DNA of 51,661 bases from Geoalkalibacter sp. (GCF_030604225.1 NZ_JAUVWH010000005.1:1-51661), one strand, 5' to 3'. Positions 28,030 through 39,062 are shown, numbered from the stretch's first letter. Made by a program: numbers and translations. The notes: generated from the letters alone by a model not told the origin.

Positions 28030-29487
28030 TCAAAAAAGCCGCTTGCGCTCGGTGGATGAGCCGATGCCGAGCATTTCACGATATTTGGTCACGGTGCGTC
28101 GGGCGATGTTTATGTTGTCCTTCTCCAGGATCTCGACGATCTTGCGATCCGAGTAGGGCTTTTTGGGATTTTCCCCGGCGATCAGGTCACGAATGCGGCT
28201 CTTGACGCTTTCCGAGGCGATGGCGTCGCCGCCGGTGGTATTGATGCCGCTGTTGAAGAAAAACTTCAGCTCGTAGAGACCCTGCGGAGTCTGCACGTAT
28301 TTGTTGGTGGTCACGCGGCTGATGGTCGATTCATGCATCTCGATGTCCTCGGCGACATCGCGCAACACCAGGGGCTTGAGATAGTCGATGCCCTTCTCGA
28401 AGAACTCGCGCTGAAACTTGACGATGCTCTTGGTGACCTTGTAAATGGTGCGCTGACGCTGATGGATGCTCTTGATCAGCCAGACCGCGCTGCGCAGTTT
28501 TTCCTGGATGTACTCGCCCGCCTTGGCGTCGACCAGCGACTCGTTGGTCATGGCCTGGCGATAGAAGGCATTGATGCGCAGGCTAGGCAGCCCCTCGTCG
28601 TTGAGCACGACGACGAACTCATCGCCGATCTTGTAGACGAAAATGTCGGCGGTGATGTACTGGACGTCTTCCTGATTGTACTGGCGACCGGGCCGGGGAT
28701 CGAGGTTGGAGATGATGCGCGTGGCCTCCAGCACCTCGTCGAGGCTCACGCCGAGAGCCTTGGCAATGGCCGGGTAGCGGCGGTTTTCCAAATCCTGAAT
28801 GTGATCGCGCAGCAGGGCTTCCACCAGGGTTCCGCCCATGCCCAACATCCGCACCTGCACCAGCAGGCATTCCTGGAGATTGCGCGCGGCGACGCCGGTG
28901 GGATCGAATTCCTGCACCAACGACAGAGCTTTCCCAACCTGCCCGACCGTGGTGCCGGTGGCGGCGGCGACCTCCTCGAAAGTCGCCTTGAAGAATCCAT
29001 CCTCATCCAGATTGCCGATGATCTCGGCGGCCGCCCGCCGGGTCTGATCGTCGAGACGCGACAGGTTGAGCTGCCACATGAGATGATCGGTAAGGGTGCC
29101 TTTCTTGGTCAGCAGATTTTCATAGGAGGGGCGATCGTCATCCTCTTCGTAGGCATCGGCCACCGAGCCGCCAAGATTGTAGCCCTCCAGGTAGGTCTGC
29201 CAGTCAATGTCGTTGAGCCCTTCCTTGTCGCCCTTGACCTCCTGGATCTCGTCGAAGCTCTCGCTCTCGCCGCTCTCCTGGGTGGCGACGGTGGGTTCCT
29301 CGGCACCGTCCCGCTCCTCGACGATTTCCTGGCCCTCGTCGAGAATGGGGTTTTCCTCCAGCTCCTGCTGCACTAGGTCGATCAGTTCCATGCGTGAGAG
29401 TTGCAGGAGCTTGATGGCCTGTTGCAACTGGGGCGTCATCACCAGTTGCTGGCTCAGTTTCAGTTGTTGGCGGATTTCCAGAGCCAT
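28030..29487 (-). CDS. rpoN: RNA polymerase sigma-54 factor
   Basis: Sigma-54 directs RNA polymerase to -24/-12 promoters and needs AAA+ activators. The 485-aa protein has Region I (LKLSQQLVMTPQLQQAIKLLQLS), an acidic Region II (about 55-115), a core-binding domain, a helix-turn-helix region, and the C-terminal RpoN box ARRTVTKYREML. All parts are present. It lies 102 bp after lptB and upstream of hpf and ptsN. Confidence 0.97.
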   Translation of the reverse strand: MALEIRQQLKLSQQLVMTPQLQQAIKLLQLSRMELIDLVQQELEENPILDEGQEIVEERDGAEEPTVATQESGESESFDEIQEVKGDKEGLNDIDWQTYLEGYNLGGSVADAYEEDDDRPSYENLLTKKGTLTDHLMWQLNLSRLDDQTRRAAAEIIGNLDEDGFFKATFEEVAAATGTTVGQVGKALSLVQEFDPTGVAARNLQECLLVQVRMLGMGGTLVEALLRDHIQDLENRRYPAIAKALGVSLDEVLEATRIISNLDPRPGRQYNQEDVQYITADIFVYKIGDEFVVVLNDEGLPSLRINAFYRQAMTNESLVDAKAGEYIQEKLRSAVWLIKSIHQRQRTIYKVTKSIVKFQREFFEKGIDYLKPLVLRDVAEDIEMHESTISRVTTNKYVQTPQGLYELKFFFNSGINTTGGDAIASESVKSRIRDLIAGENPKKPYSDRKIVEILEKDNINIARRTVTKYREMLGIGSSTERKRLF

Positions 29488-29589
29488 AATTGCTACCCGA
29501 CGACTTCCTTGATTTTTAGAGCCATTTAAACCTGTTTCGCCGACAAAGACCAGAAAAAATCTGAATCCCCAACGGCATGTTTGGGCCGC

Positions 29590-30315
29590 TCAGAGGGAAA
29601 ACTTATCTCCCAGATAGACTTCCCGCGCCAGCGGACTGGCGGCGATTTGCGCCGGCGAGCCTTTTTCGAGAATGCGTCCTTCGCTCAGGATGTAGGCCAG
29701 ATCGCAGACGCCCAGCGTTTCACGCACATTATGGTCCGAAATCAGGATGCCGATGCCGCGCGCCAAGAGTTGGGCGATGGTTTTCTGAATGTCGAGCACC
29801 GCGATGGGATCGATGCCGGCGAAGGGCTCATCCAGAAGAATGAACGCCGGATCGAGCACCAGGGCGCGGGCGATTTCAACCCGGCGCCGCTCGCCCCCCG
29901 ACAGGGCATAGCCCATGCTGCGGGCAATATGCGTGACACCGAACTCTTCCAGCAGCTGATCGCAGCGACCGCGGCGCTCAGCCGGACTCAGGCCGAGGGT
30001 TTCAAGAATCGCCAGCAGGTTGTCCTCGACGGTCAGTTTGCGAAAAATCGACGGTTCCTGGGGCAAATAGGAAATCCCCGATCGGGCGCGTTGGTACATG
30101 GGCCAGTCGGTGATGTCGCGCTCGTCGAAAAAAATTCGCCCCTGATCCGGGCGGGTCAGTCCGACCACCATGTAAAAGGAGGTGGTTTTTCCGGCGCCGT
30201 TGGGTCCGAGCAACCCGATGACCTGGCCTGAACTCAGTTCCAGGTCCACCTCGCGCACCACCTGGCGGCCCTTGTAGGCCTTGCACAGCCCCTGCGCCCG
30301 CAGCACATGGCTCAC
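29590..30315 (-). CDS. lptB: LPS export ABC transporter ATPase LptB
   Basis: LptB powers LPS extraction with LptF and LptG. The 241-aa ABC protein has Walker [12 protein letters not shown], the Q-loop region [12 protein letters not shown], signature [15 protein letters not shown] and Walker [14 protein letters not shown], and the LptB-type C-terminus. The start overlaps lptA by 4 bp. Its permeases lptF and lptG are encoded on the opposite strand at 12384-14662. Confidence 0.96.
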   Translation of the reverse strand: MSHVLRAQGLCKAYKGRQVVREVDLELSSGQVIGLLGPNGAGKTTSFYMVVGLTRPDQGRIFFDERDITDWPMYQRARSGISYLPQEPSIFRKLTVEDNLLAILETLGLSPAERRGRCDQLLEEFGVTHIARSMGYALSGGERRRVEIARALVLDPAFILLDEPFAGIDPIAVLDIQKTIAQLLARGIGILISDHNVRETLGVCDLAYILSEGRILEKGSPAQIAASPLAREVYLGDKFSL

Positions 30316-30797
30316 GGGCTGCTCTCCCGCGGATGGAAAATGGCCCGCACCGGCGCGCCTTCGCGGCTTTTCACCAGGCTGCGCTCCTCGCGCAGGTAAA
30401 CCGTGATTTCATCGCCCTCGACGGAGTCCTTGCCTTGGTGAACGCGCGGGTTTCCGGTCAGCACGACCATCTCCTGGTCACGGTGAAACACACCCTGCTC
30501 TCCCGTGGCGACCCGGTCGCCCTGCACGATGCGCACGCGGCCCTGGGCCAGGATGCGCGAGACCTCCTGAGTGCCCTCGGCGAAAAAGACCGTCATCTGG
30601 TCGGCATAGATCACGACATCGTCTTGGGTCGCCACCACGTTGCCGCTGAACAGGACGCGCCGCGGCGCACTCAATCCTTCCATGCGCTCGGAGGTGACCT
30701 GGATGGGCGCCTGGTTCGCCGTTGCCGCCCAGACCGGCTCCAACAACAGCGCCAAGGACCCAAGCAGTCCCAGAAAAATCAGAAAAATGCGATTCAT
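30312..30797 (-). CDS. lptA: Periplasmic LPS bridge protein LptA
   Basis: LptA polymers carry LPS across the periplasm from LptC to LptD. The 161-aa protein has a signal peptide (hydrophobic to about residue 24, cleavage near PVWA-A) and the OstA-like beta-jellyroll: ITSERMEG-type start ([20 protein letters not shown]), ADQMTVFF, and [21 protein letters not shown]. It overlaps lptC and lptB by 4 bp each, so translation is probably coupled. Confidence 0.93.
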   Translation of the reverse strand: MNRIFLIFLGLLGSLALLLEPVWAATANQAPIQVTSERMEGLSAPRRVLFSGNVVATQDDVVIYADQMTVFFAEGTQEVSRILAQGRVRIVQGDRVATGEQGVFHRDQEMVVLTGNPRVHQGKDSVEGDEITVYLREERSLVKSREGAPVRAIFHPRESSP

Positions 30798-31378
30798 GGC
30801 TTGACCTGCGCGGCTCCGGAACTCAGGGTTGCCCGAACGTCGGCCGGGATTTCGACCCGCCGGGATGTGACATCCAGACGCAGGCCGTGCCCGTGGATCT
30901 CGAAAGCGTCGGACAGAATCCGCACCGGCTCGTCGGTGCGGGCAAGCTTGCCGGCGTCATCGTACTCAAGACTTTGCGTGAAAAGGGTATACGCGTCCGC
31001 ACCCTTCACCACCACCTCGCCCCACACCCACAGGCGGCGGGCATCCACGTCGATGCGCCCGTGCTGCGCGGTCAGGGTCAGCTCGGCGCGCTCGCCGCTC
31101 TCGTCGTAAAAAAAGACCCTGGGCATTTCGATGAGGGCCTCGTTGCGCTGCTGATGAAAGCCGGCGGAATCCCCCTCGACGGTCCACTGACGCCGCCCGT
31201 CGCGGGTTTCGGTGTACTCGAAGGCCTGCAAGGCGAGATCGGCCTCGCGCAAGGTCTCGACCACCTCTTGCAGGGCCCGGCCACGCGGCAGATTACGCAG
31301 AACCAACACCGCCAGCAGCACCAGCAGCAGGATGATGGCCAGCACCAACACACGGCGCGTTTGGAAACCCTTAATCAT
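30794..31378 (-). CDS. lptC: LPS export protein LptC
   Basis: LptC links LptB2FG to LptA. The 194-aa protein has a single N-terminal transmembrane helix (about 10-28, VLVLAIILLLVLLAVLVL) followed by a periplasmic jellyroll with repeated strands (for example WTVEGDSAGF, GRIDVDARRLWVWGEVVVKG). It lies upstream of lptA with a 4-bp overlap and 86 bp after kdsC, in which a possible promoter is found. Confidence 0.88.
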   Translation of the reverse strand: MIKGFQTRRVLVLAIILLLVLLAVLVLRNLPRGRALQEVVETLREADLALQAFEYTETRDGRRQWTVEGDSAGFHQQRNEALIEMPRVFFYDESGERAELTLTAQHGRIDVDARRLWVWGEVVVKGADAYTLFTQSLEYDDAGKLARTDEPVRILSDAFEIHGHGLRLDVTSRRVEIPADVRATLSSGAAQVKP

Positions 31379-31390
31379 ACAGCGCTGACC

Positions 31391-31420
31391 AGTCTAGCAC
31401 CGGCCTTTGGGGACTGTAAA
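31391..31420 (-). promoter_or_regulatory. Possible promoter for lptCAB
   Basis: The minus strand reads TTTACA, 18 bases, TAGACT in the kdsC-lptC gap, 13 bp before the lptC start. Matches are moderate, and the predicted start site lies very close to the ATG, so this is tentative. Confidence 0.35.
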
Positions 31421-31464
31421 GAAGGAATCTTCAGCTTGGCACGGAATTTGTAAACCAATCCGGA

Positions 31465-31992
31465 TCAACCTGCCGCCGCCGGAAAATAGCGCGACGTCAC
31501 CCCGTCCCAACGGTCGGATTGCTTGAGGATGAGATCGCAGACTTCTCGCACCGCGCCGCGTCCGCCGGGGCGGCGGGTCACGTAATGCACATAGGGCTTG
31601 ATGTCCTCGACGGCGTCCGCCACCGTCACGGCCAGGCCGACCCGGCGCAAAACGGGCAGGTCGATCACGTCATCGCCGACGTAGGCCACTTCCTCGTCGC
31701 GCAGGCCCAAATCGGCCAGAATCCTCTCATAGGGCAGGAGCTTGTCCTTGGCCCCCTGGTGGACGATGGCGATGTCGAGTTCGGCGGCACGATGGGCCAC
31801 CACCTGGGAGCTACGCCCGGTAATGATGCCCACCTGAATGCCGGCGCGCTGCACCAGCTTGAGGCCATGGCCGTCCTTGACGTCGAAGGCCTTGGTTTCC
31901 ACGCCTTGGTTGTCATAGATGATGCGGCCGTCGGTGAGCACACCGTCCACATCGAGAAGCAGCAGGCGAATCTTGCGGCAGCGCTCCTGCAT
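31465..31992 (-). CDS. kdsC: 3-deoxy-D-manno-octulosonate 8-phosphate phosphatase KdsC
   Basis: This HAD-family enzyme removes phosphate from KDO-8-P. The 175-aa protein has motif I DVDGVLTDG (Asp14 and Asp16), GITGRSS (motif II) and GDDVIDLPVLRRVGLAV (motif IV). It is a C0 (capless) type HAD, as expected for tetrameric KdsC. The start overlaps the kdsD stop by 1 bp. Confidence 0.95.
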   Translation of the reverse strand: MQERCRKIRLLLLDVDGVLTDGRIIYDNQGVETKAFDVKDGHGLKLVQRAGIQVGIITGRSSQVVAHRAAELDIAIVHQGAKDKLLPYERILADLGLRDEEVAYVGDDVIDLPVLRRVGLAVTVADAVEDIKPYVHYVTRRPGGRGAVREVCDLILKQSDRWDGVTSRYFPAAAG

Positions 31993-32963
31993 CAGGCCAC
32001 TCCCGCCTTGAGCAGATCGTGGATGTGAATGATCCCGACCGGCACCCGGCTTTCGTCGGACTCAAACACGAACAGCGAGGTGATGGAGTGCTCCTCCATG
32101 CGCTGCAGGGCCTTGGCGGCCAGATTGGAGCGCAGGATGCGCTTGGGGTTGGCGCTCATGATGGTGCCGATGGGCGCGTTGAGGATGTCGAAACCGCCTT
32201 CGATGCGTCGCCGCAGGTCGCCGTCGGTGAACACGCCCACCAGATTACCCTGCCCATCCACCACCCCGGTCACGCCGAGCTTCTTGCTGGTGATCTCGAA
32301 GAGCGCTTCCTTGAGCAGAGTGTTTTCGCCCACCAGGGGAATGGCCGAGCCGCTATGCATCATGTCCTCGACGCGCAACAGCAGCTTCTTGCCCAGGGCG
32401 CCGCCCGGGTGAAACAGGGCGAAATCCTCCTCGCGAAAGCCGCGCCGTTCGAGCAGCGCCACCGCCAGGGCATCGCCCATGGCCAGCGTCGCCGTGGTGC
32501 TGGCGGTAGGCGCCAACCCCAGGGGACAGGCTTCTTCCTTAACGGAAATATCCAGGGTCACGTCGCCGGCGCGCCCCAGGGTGCTGCGGATATTGCCGGT
32601 CATGGCGATGAGCGGCAGGCCCATGCGTTTGATGACCGGCAGGATACGGGCAATCTCCTCGGTTTCCCCCGAATTGGAAATGGCGATGACCACATCGCCC
32701 TTCATGAGCATGCCGAGATCGCCGTGAATCCCTTCGGCAGGGTGCAGAAACAGGGCCGGAGTCCCGGTGGAGGCCATGGTGGAGGCGATCTTCTGGCAGA
32801 TCAGGCCCGACTTGCCCATGCCGGTGATCACCACCCTCCCCTGGCAGGCCAAAACCATTTCCACCGCCCGTTCGAAGCGCTCGTCGAGGCGCTCCATCAG
32901 CGCCCGGACGGCGTCGGCCTCGACGGCGAGCACCTGGCGTGCCGTAGCGAGAATCGAAGACAT
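31992..32963 (-). CDS. kdsD: Arabinose-5-phosphate isomerase KdsD
   Basis: KdsD converts ribulose-5-P to arabinose-5-P, the first KDO precursor. The 323-aa protein has an N-terminal SIS domain (about 30-170) with VITGMGKSGLICQKIASTMA and HPAEGIHGDLGM, then two CBS domains (about 205-320). Its product is used by kdsA, which is adjacent, 1 bp upstream. Confidence 0.96.
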   Translation of the reverse strand: MSSILATARQVLAVEADAVRALMERLDERFERAVEMVLACQGRVVITGMGKSGLICQKIASTMASTGTPALFLHPAEGIHGDLGMLMKGDVVIAISNSGETEEIARILPVIKRMGLPLIAMTGNIRSTLGRAGDVTLDISVKEEACPLGLAPTASTTATLAMGDALAVALLERRGFREEDFALFHPGGALGKKLLLRVEDMMHSGSAIPLVGENTLLKEALFEITSKKLGVTGVVDGQGNLVGVFTDGDLRRRIEGGFDILNAPIGTIMSANPKRILRSNLAAKALQRMEEHSITSLFVFESDESRVPVGIIHIHDLLKAGVA

Positions 32964-32964
32964 A

Positions 32965-33795
32965 TCAGTTGCGCTCCTTGATCAGGCGGTCGATGACCAG
33001 AATCTCACGCAGCATGGCCGGCAGTTGGTCGAGGCGCAGGCTGTTGGGGCCGTCGCACAGCGCCAGGTCGGGATTTTCGTGAACCTCCCAGAACAGGGCG
33101 TCGATGCCCACCGCCACCGCCGCCCGTGACAGGGCTCCGACATACTGGCGCTGGCCGCCGGAGCTGGTCCCGGCACCGCCCGGCAACTGCACCGCGTGGG
33201 TTGCATCAAAGACCACCGGACAGCCGGTCTCGCGCATGATCACCAGGGAGCGCATGTCGACCACCAGATTGTTGTAGCCGAAGCTTGCGCCGCGCTCGGT
33301 GAGCAATACTTGGGAATTGCCGGCCTGCTCGATCTTTTTCACGGCGTTGGCCATGTCCCAGGGCGCGAGGAACTGGCCCTTCTTGACGTTGACCACCTTG
33401 CCGGTGCACGCGGCGGCGAGCAGCAGATCGGTCTGGCGCGAGAGAAAGGCGGGAATCTGCAGAATGTCGAGCACCTCGGCCGCCGCCGGGATCTGGCTGA
33501 GGTCGTGGACGTCGGAAACCACGGGCACATCCAGCTCGCGCTTGACCTTGGCCAGGATTTCCAATCCTTCCTCCATGCCCGGGCCGCGAAAGGAGCCGAT
33601 GGAAGTGCGGTTGGCCTTGTCGAAGGAGGCCTTGAACACCAGGCCGATGCCCAACTCGGTGGTCAATTTCTTCAGATATTCGGCGATGCGCAGGGTCAGA
33701 CCCTGCTCCTCGATGACACAGGGCCCGGCGATGAGCACCAGGGGCCGGTTGCCGCCGAAGGTCACATTGCCGACGGAAATCTCACGCACCTTCAT
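32965..33795 (-). CDS. kdsA: KDO-8-phosphate synthase KdsA
   Basis: KdsA condenses PEP with arabinose-5-P. The 276-aa protein has [30 protein letters not shown], the [15 protein letters not shown] loop and [13 protein letters not shown], all typical of KdsA. The segment FLAPWDM has no Asn/Cys metal-ligand indication that I can settle by eye, so the metal-dependent versus independent subclass is left open. It lies 1 bp after pyrG. Confidence 0.97.
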   Translation of the reverse strand: MKVREISVGNVTFGGNRPLVLIAGPCVIEEQGLTLRIAEYLKKLTTELGIGLVFKASFDKANRTSIGSFRGPGMEEGLEILAKVKRELDVPVVSDVHDLSQIPAAAEVLDILQIPAFLSRQTDLLLAAACTGKVVNVKKGQFLAPWDMANAVKKIEQAGNSQVLLTERGASFGYNNLVVDMRSLVIMRETGCPVVFDATHAVQLPGGAGTSSGGQRQYVGALSRAAVAVGIDALFWEVHENPDLALCDGPNSLRLDQLPAMLREILVIDRLIKERN

Positions 33796-33796
33796 C

Positions 33797-35461
<1,665 letters not shown>

Positions 35462-35533
35462 TCAATTCAATAAGTTAACCTCAGCAGCCACCCCGTCCGG
35501 AACGGCTCAAAGGGGTGATTCTACACGGCGCAA

Positions 35534-35564
35534 CGCAAAAAGAAAACCCCCATTTCAGCGGGGG
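35534..35564 (-). terminator. Intrinsic terminator after kdsB
   Basis: A 5-bp C5/G5 core stem with loop CATTTCAGC (plus strand), followed on the minus strand by TTTTCTTTTTG, lies about 30 bp past the kdsB stop. The T tract is strong, so kdsB is probably transcribed apart from pyrG. Confidence 0.75.
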
Positions 35565-35590
35565 CGACGAGGACGGCGCGAAGCACGCGC

Positions 35591-36340
35591 TCAGGCATCT
35601 TGCAGGGTCCGGCGCACCCGTTCCAGATCCTCGGGCGTATCCACTCCCAGGGACGTCAAGGCGGTTTCGACCACGCGAATGCGAAAGCCGTGCTCCAGGG
35701 CGCGCAACTGCTCAAGCTTTTCCAGATTTTCCAGGGGCGTCGCGGGCAGGTGCGGATAACGCAGAAGAAATTCACGACGGTAGACGTAGAGCCCAACGTG
35801 TTTGCAGGGGGCGACCTCGACCAAATGCGCGGCCAGATCGGCGGAAAAATCCCGGGGATGGGGGATGGGCGCGCGGGAGAAGTACAGGGCGAAGCCCTCG
35901 CGATCGGTCACCACCTTGACCACGTTGGGATTGAGGAATTCCTCCAGCGAGGCGATGGGCGTCTTGAGAGTGCCCATGAGGATGCTCGGATCGCGCCGCA
36001 GCGGCTCAACGGCCAGTTCGATCATGCGCGGATCGATGAGCGGCTCGTCGCCCTGCACATTGACCACCAGCTCCGCGTCGATGCGCGCCGCCACCTCGGC
36101 CAGGCGATCGGTGCCGGTGGGATGGTCCTCGCGCGTCATGGCGACTTCGCCGCCGAACCCACGCACGGCATCGAAAATGCGCCGGTCATCGGTGGCGACG
36201 ATCACCTGGTCGATGCCCGCGGCCAGCGCGACGCGCTCGTAAACGCGCTGGATCATGGGCTTGCCGAGGATGTCGACGAGGGGTTTGCCGGGAAAACGGG
36301 TGGAGGCGTAACGAGCGGGTATCAGGGCGGCAACGGTCAT
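35591..36340 (-). CDS. kdsB: 3-deoxy-manno-octulosonate cytidylyltransferase KdsB
   Basis: KdsB activates KDO to CMP-KDO for lipid A inner-core assembly. The 249-aa protein begins [20 protein letters not shown] and has [17 protein letters not shown] and [12 protein letters not shown]. It has its own promoter and terminator on either side, although its pathway partners kdsA, kdsD and kdsC follow in the same direction. Confidence 0.97.
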   Translation of the reverse strand: MTVAALIPARYASTRFPGKPLVDILGKPMIQRVYERVALAAGIDQVIVATDDRRIFDAVRGFGGEVAMTREDHPTGTDRLAEVAARIDAELVVNVQGDEPLIDPRMIELAVEPLRRDPSILMGTLKTPIASLEEFLNPNVVKVVTDREGFALYFSRAPIPHPRDFSADLAAHLVEVAPCKHVGLYVYRREFLLRYPHLPATPLENLEKLEQLRALEHGFRIRVVETALTSLGVDTPEDLERVRRTLQDA

Positions 36341-36375
36341 GGGGCGCGGGCATCCTGTCGAGGGAAAGTTGCCCT

Positions 36376-36405
36376 AGCCTAATCAAACCGCCGCCGACCT
36401 GTCAA
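36376..36405 (-). promoter_or_regulatory. Sigma-70-type promoter for kdsB
   Basis: The minus strand reads a perfect TTGACA, 18 bases, TAGGCT, ending about 35 bp before the kdsB ATG. The -10 box is weaker than the -35. Confidence 0.6.
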
Positions 36406-36436
36406 GCCGAGAAAACAGGGCGAATTTCGGTGATTT

Positions 36437-36718
36437 TCAGGATTTGTCGAGGTTGCTGCCGCAATGGCCGCAGAAGCGCCAGTCCGCCTCGATGAAGGCT
36501 CCGCAGCGACAGCGCGGCAGCACTGGCGGGCGCGCCTTGAGAAACAGCAGCACCGCGAGGGCGATGCCGTTGCCCGCCAGCAGCAGTCCCCCCGGCAGGC
36601 TCAGGCGCGTGAGGTTTTCCAGGGTGCAGCGGCCCCAGCAGAACAGCCAGGTGTTATAGGCCAAAACCACCGCCACCACCACCCCGCCGAAAACCAGCAT
36701 GCCCGTCAGCCGTTTCAT
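36437..36718 (-). CDS. Two-helix membrane protein with C-terminal zinc ribbon
   Basis: The 93-aa product has two predicted transmembrane helices (about 5-22 and 41-60) with an inter-helix loop carrying Cys27 and Cys31 (FCWGRC). A C-terminal zinc-ribbon-like module has Cys70, Cys72, Cys83 and Cys86 (CRCG ... CGHC). The start overlaps the preceding zinc-ribbon gene by 4 bp (ATGA), so the two are coupled. It is the last gene of the metal-linked operon. Function unknown; the domain call is from the Cys spacing only. Confidence 0.8.
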   Translation of the reverse strand: MKRLTGMLVFGGVVVAVVLAYNTWLFCWGRCTLENLTRLSLPGGLLLAGNGIALAVLLFLKARPPVLPRCRCGAFIEADWRFCGHCGSNLDKS

Positions 36719-36978
36719 GCCCAGCCCTCCCCACTGTCACTGCCGCAATGGGGACAGTACCGCAGCAGGCGCGCCTTGAGCCGCCCGCAGAAAGCGCAGC
36801 TGACCCGCAGCAGCTGGGCGCAGGAAGGACACACCAGCCAGTCGCGCGACACCGCTTGCCCGCAACCGCAGCGACACTGGGCGTCGGCGCCCGCCAGGCG
36901 CGTCTGCTCGCGCTTTTCCATCTCCCCCAAAATCAGGTAAGAGACACCGGCCAGAGTCAGCAGAAACAGCAGAACCAC
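36715..36978 (-). CDS. Single-helix membrane protein with double zinc ribbon
   Basis: The 87-aa product has one N-terminal transmembrane helix (about 2-18) and then a Cys-rich domain. Cysteines are at 35, 37, 39 (CRCGC), 50 and 53 (CPSC), 61 and 64 (CAFC), and 75 and 78 (CPHC), suggesting two zinc-ribbon knuckle pairs (DZANK-like) plus one extra Cys. It starts 14 bp after the ABC ATPase stop. Topology would put the Cys domain in the cytoplasm or periplasm depending on orientation, which I cannot decide. Function unknown. Confidence 0.8.
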   Translation of the reverse strand: MVLLFLLTLAGVSYLILGEMEKREQTRLAGADAQCRCGCGQAVSRDWLVCPSCAQLLRVSCAFCGRLKARLLRYCPHCGSDSGEGWA

Positions 36979-36991
36979 GGATGCTCCCTTC

Positions 36992-37699
36992 TCAGGCCGC
37001 GCTCGAGGTCGCGACGCGGCGCAGGCTCTCGTCCGCCACCACCAGGCCGTCGCGCAGTTGCACCATGCGATGGAAATAGCGGCGGTTTTCCTCGTTGTGA
37101 GTCACCATGACGATGGTCTGCCCCTCCTGGTTGAGGCGGGTGAGCAGTTCCATGATTTCCTCGCTGGTGGCGGTATCGAGGCTGCCCGTCGGCTCGTCGG
37201 CGAGCAGCAGCGGCGGACGGTTGACCAGGGCGCGCGCCACGGCGACGCGTTCCTGCTCGCCGCCCGAAAGCTGCGAGGGCAGATGCGCCGCACGGCCGCC
37301 CAGCCCCACCCGCTCGAGCACCTCCAGGGCTTGGGCGCGCTTTTGCGCAGCGGGCATCTTCTTCACCGCCAGGGGCAGCATGACGTTTTCCAGGGCGGTC
37401 AGATAGGGAATCAGATTGAAGGACTGAAACACGAACCCCAGGTACTCGCGCCGAAAATCCGCCAGCTTCTCGCCGGAGAGGGCGTAGAGGTCGATGCCGT
37501 CGACGCTCACCTTGCCGGCGGTGGGATGCGCCAAGCCGCCGAGGATGCTGAGAAAGGTGCTCTTCCCCGAGCCCGACTGCCCCATCACGCCGAGAAACGC
37601 CCCTTCCTCAACCCGCAGATCAACACCGCGCAGGGCCTCGACGCGATCGGCATCGCTTTCGTAAATCTTGGTCAAACCGGTAATTTCGATAAAAGGCAT
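36992..37699 (-). CDS. ABC transporter ATPase (MacB/LolD type)
   Basis: The 235-aa ATPase has Walker [11 protein letters not shown], the Q-loop [11 protein letters not shown], signature [15 protein letters not shown] and Walker [13 protein letters not shown], followed by the H-loop [12 protein letters not shown]. The TGSLD and QSFNL sequences place it in the MacB/LolD/FtsE subfamily, whose members drive mechanotransmission or lipoprotein export instead of ordinary import. Its FtsX-type permease lies 194 bp upstream, separated by a repeat element. Confidence 0.92.
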   Translation of the reverse strand: MPFIEITGLTKIYESDADRVEALRGVDLRVEEGAFLGVMGQSGSGKSTFLSILGGLAHPTAGKVSVDGIDLYALSGEKLADFRREYLGFVFQSFNLIPYLTALENVMLPLAVKKMPAAQKRAQALEVLERVGLGGRAAHLPSQLSGGEQERVAVARALVNRPPLLLADEPTGSLDTATSEEIMELLTRLNQEGQTIVMVTHNEENRRYFHRMVQLRDGLVVADESLRRVATSSAA

Positions 37700-37711
37700 G
37701 AAAGGCTGTCC

Positions 37712-37739
37712 TTTGTCATTGGTCCTTGGTCATTGGTCA
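37712..37739. repeat. Four tandem heptads (TTGGTCA-type)
   Basis: Consecutive 7-mers TTTGTCA, TTGGTCC, TTGGTCA and TTGGTCA lie immediately before the ABC ATPase gene (transcription order). This is a short tandem repeat within the otherwise non-coding gap between permease and ATPase. Confidence 0.75.
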
Positions 37740-37759
37740 AAACCCGACAAACCCAGGCA

Positions 37760-37868
37760 GGGGACGCGGATTTTCAGGATGAACGCGGATTAGAATCAAT
37801 ACCGATAAATTCGGCATTTTCCGCCCGATCCGCTGTGATCCGTTTGATCAGATGTGATCTGCGTCCCC
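37760..37868. repeat. Palindromic REP/MITE-like intergenic element
   Basis: Terminal inverted repeats GGGGACGCGGAT (37760-37771) and ATCTGCGTCCCC (37857-37868) match at 11 of 12 positions. Inside, GCGGAT and ATCCGC copies and the small hairpin CCGATAAATTCGG add further symmetry. The 109-bp unit fills most of the permease-ATPase gap (37700-37893) and contains no ORF. It resembles a dispersed intergenic repeat; copy number cannot be tested here. Confidence 0.6.
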
Positions 37869-37893
37869 AAAGGGTATTCCCGGCCTTCGTCGC

Positions 37894-39051
37894 TCAAAGA
37901 GCCCGCAAAGCTTCCGTCGGGTCCATGCGGCTGGCGTGCAGGGCCGGGTAGAGGGAGGCCAGGGCGCCTACCGCCACCGCCAGCAGGATCGAGCCGCCCA
38001 TGAGCAGGGCGCTCCATTCGAAGTGCGGGTGCTCCGTGGCGAGAAACGGCAACAGGGCACGGGTCGCCCCGATTCCCGAGAGGTAGCCGAGGATGCCCGC
38101 CACGAGACTTACAATGAAGGCTTCAAGCAGGATCAGGCCGACCACGTGGCCGCGGCGAAAGCCCAGGGCGCGAAAGATGCCGATCTCGCGGGTGCGCTCG
38201 TTGACCGAGCCCATCATGGTGACGAACACCACCAGGGCGCCGATGAACACCACCACCCCGGCGACGCTCAGAGACAGCAGGCGGAACTGATCGAGGGCGT
38301 GCATGCGGCTCTTGACCACCTGCTGCATGGCGATGACCCGCGTGTAGGGCAGCACCTGGGCAATCTGCTCGACGATCTCCTCCACCGGGCAGTCGGCGCA
38401 CAGGGCGGCCACTTCCACCAGGGAGATATTGTCCTGCTTGCCGAGCAGTTGCTGCGCCATCCCCAGGGATCCGATGAGCATGCGGTCGTCCTGCGCTCCG
38501 GTGGGCTGCAGCAGGCCGACCAGGGTAAAGGTGCGGCCGTTGATTTCAAGCTGTTGTCCCATGCGCAGATCCAGGGCGGCGGCCACCTCGCTGCCGGCGA
38601 CCAGTTCGTCGTCGGCGGCCACGGGCCGGCCGTCGATCACCCACCAGCGCTTGAGAGCGAATTCCACCTCGCGATCCACGCCCATGAGCACCACGCGCTG
38701 CTCGCCGACCCGCACCGCGCCCAGCACCTTGGGCGCCACGGCGGCGATGTTGCGCCGCTCGGGAATGGTACGGATCAGGGGCAAGTCCGCCTCGCGGATC
38801 GGTTCGTACTGCATGGCGACATCGCCCACGGTAATGCCGCCGTAGGAGATGGCCAGATCGTCGCTGCGCGGCGTGATGAGAATGTTGGCGCCGAACTGGT
38901 CGAGTTTGTGCTCGGTTTCCATGGTCAGGGCCTCGGTGAGGGACACCAGGGTCACCACCGTGGCGATGCCGACCAGCAGGCCGATGACGAGAAAGGCCAT
39001 GCGCGCCTTGCGCCGGCGCAGATTATTCAGGGCAATGGTTTTAAGAGTCAT
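37894..39051 (-). CDS. FtsX-like ABC permease (MacB type)
   Basis: The 385-aa protein has the four-helix MacB/FtsX layout: one N-terminal transmembrane helix (about 15-40), a large periplasmic MacB-PCD-like domain (about 45-255) and three C-terminal helices with the conserved NERTREIGIFRALGFRRGHV segment. The periplasmic domain includes a pair of cysteines in AALCADCPVEEI. It starts 12 bp after the DUF2318 gene. Such permeases in DUF2318-linked loci (for example the Campylobacter P19 iron locus) accompany metal handling. Confidence 0.88.
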   Translation of the reverse strand: MTLKTIALNNLRRRKARMAFLVIGLLVGIATVVTLVSLTEALTMETEHKLDQFGANILITPRSDDLAISYGGITVGDVAMQYEPIREADLPLIRTIPERRNIAAVAPKVLGAVRVGEQRVVLMGVDREVEFALKRWWVIDGRPVAADDELVAGSEVAAALDLRMGQQLEINGRTFTLVGLLQPTGAQDDRMLIGSLGMAQQLLGKQDNISLVEVAALCADCPVEEIVEQIAQVLPYTRVIAMQQVVKSRMHALDQFRLLSLSVAGVVVFIGALVVFVTMMGSVNERTREIGIFRALGFRRGHVVGLILLEAFIVSLVAGILGYLSGIGATRALLPFLATEHPHFEWSALLMGGSILLAVAVGALASLYPALHASRMDPTEALRAL

Positions 39052-39062
39052 GGGTCATCCGT

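Noticed and set aside
37760-37868. CRISPR repeat or intact transposon
   Set aside because: No regularly spaced repeats with unique spacers and no transposase frame; only a palindromic non-coding element.
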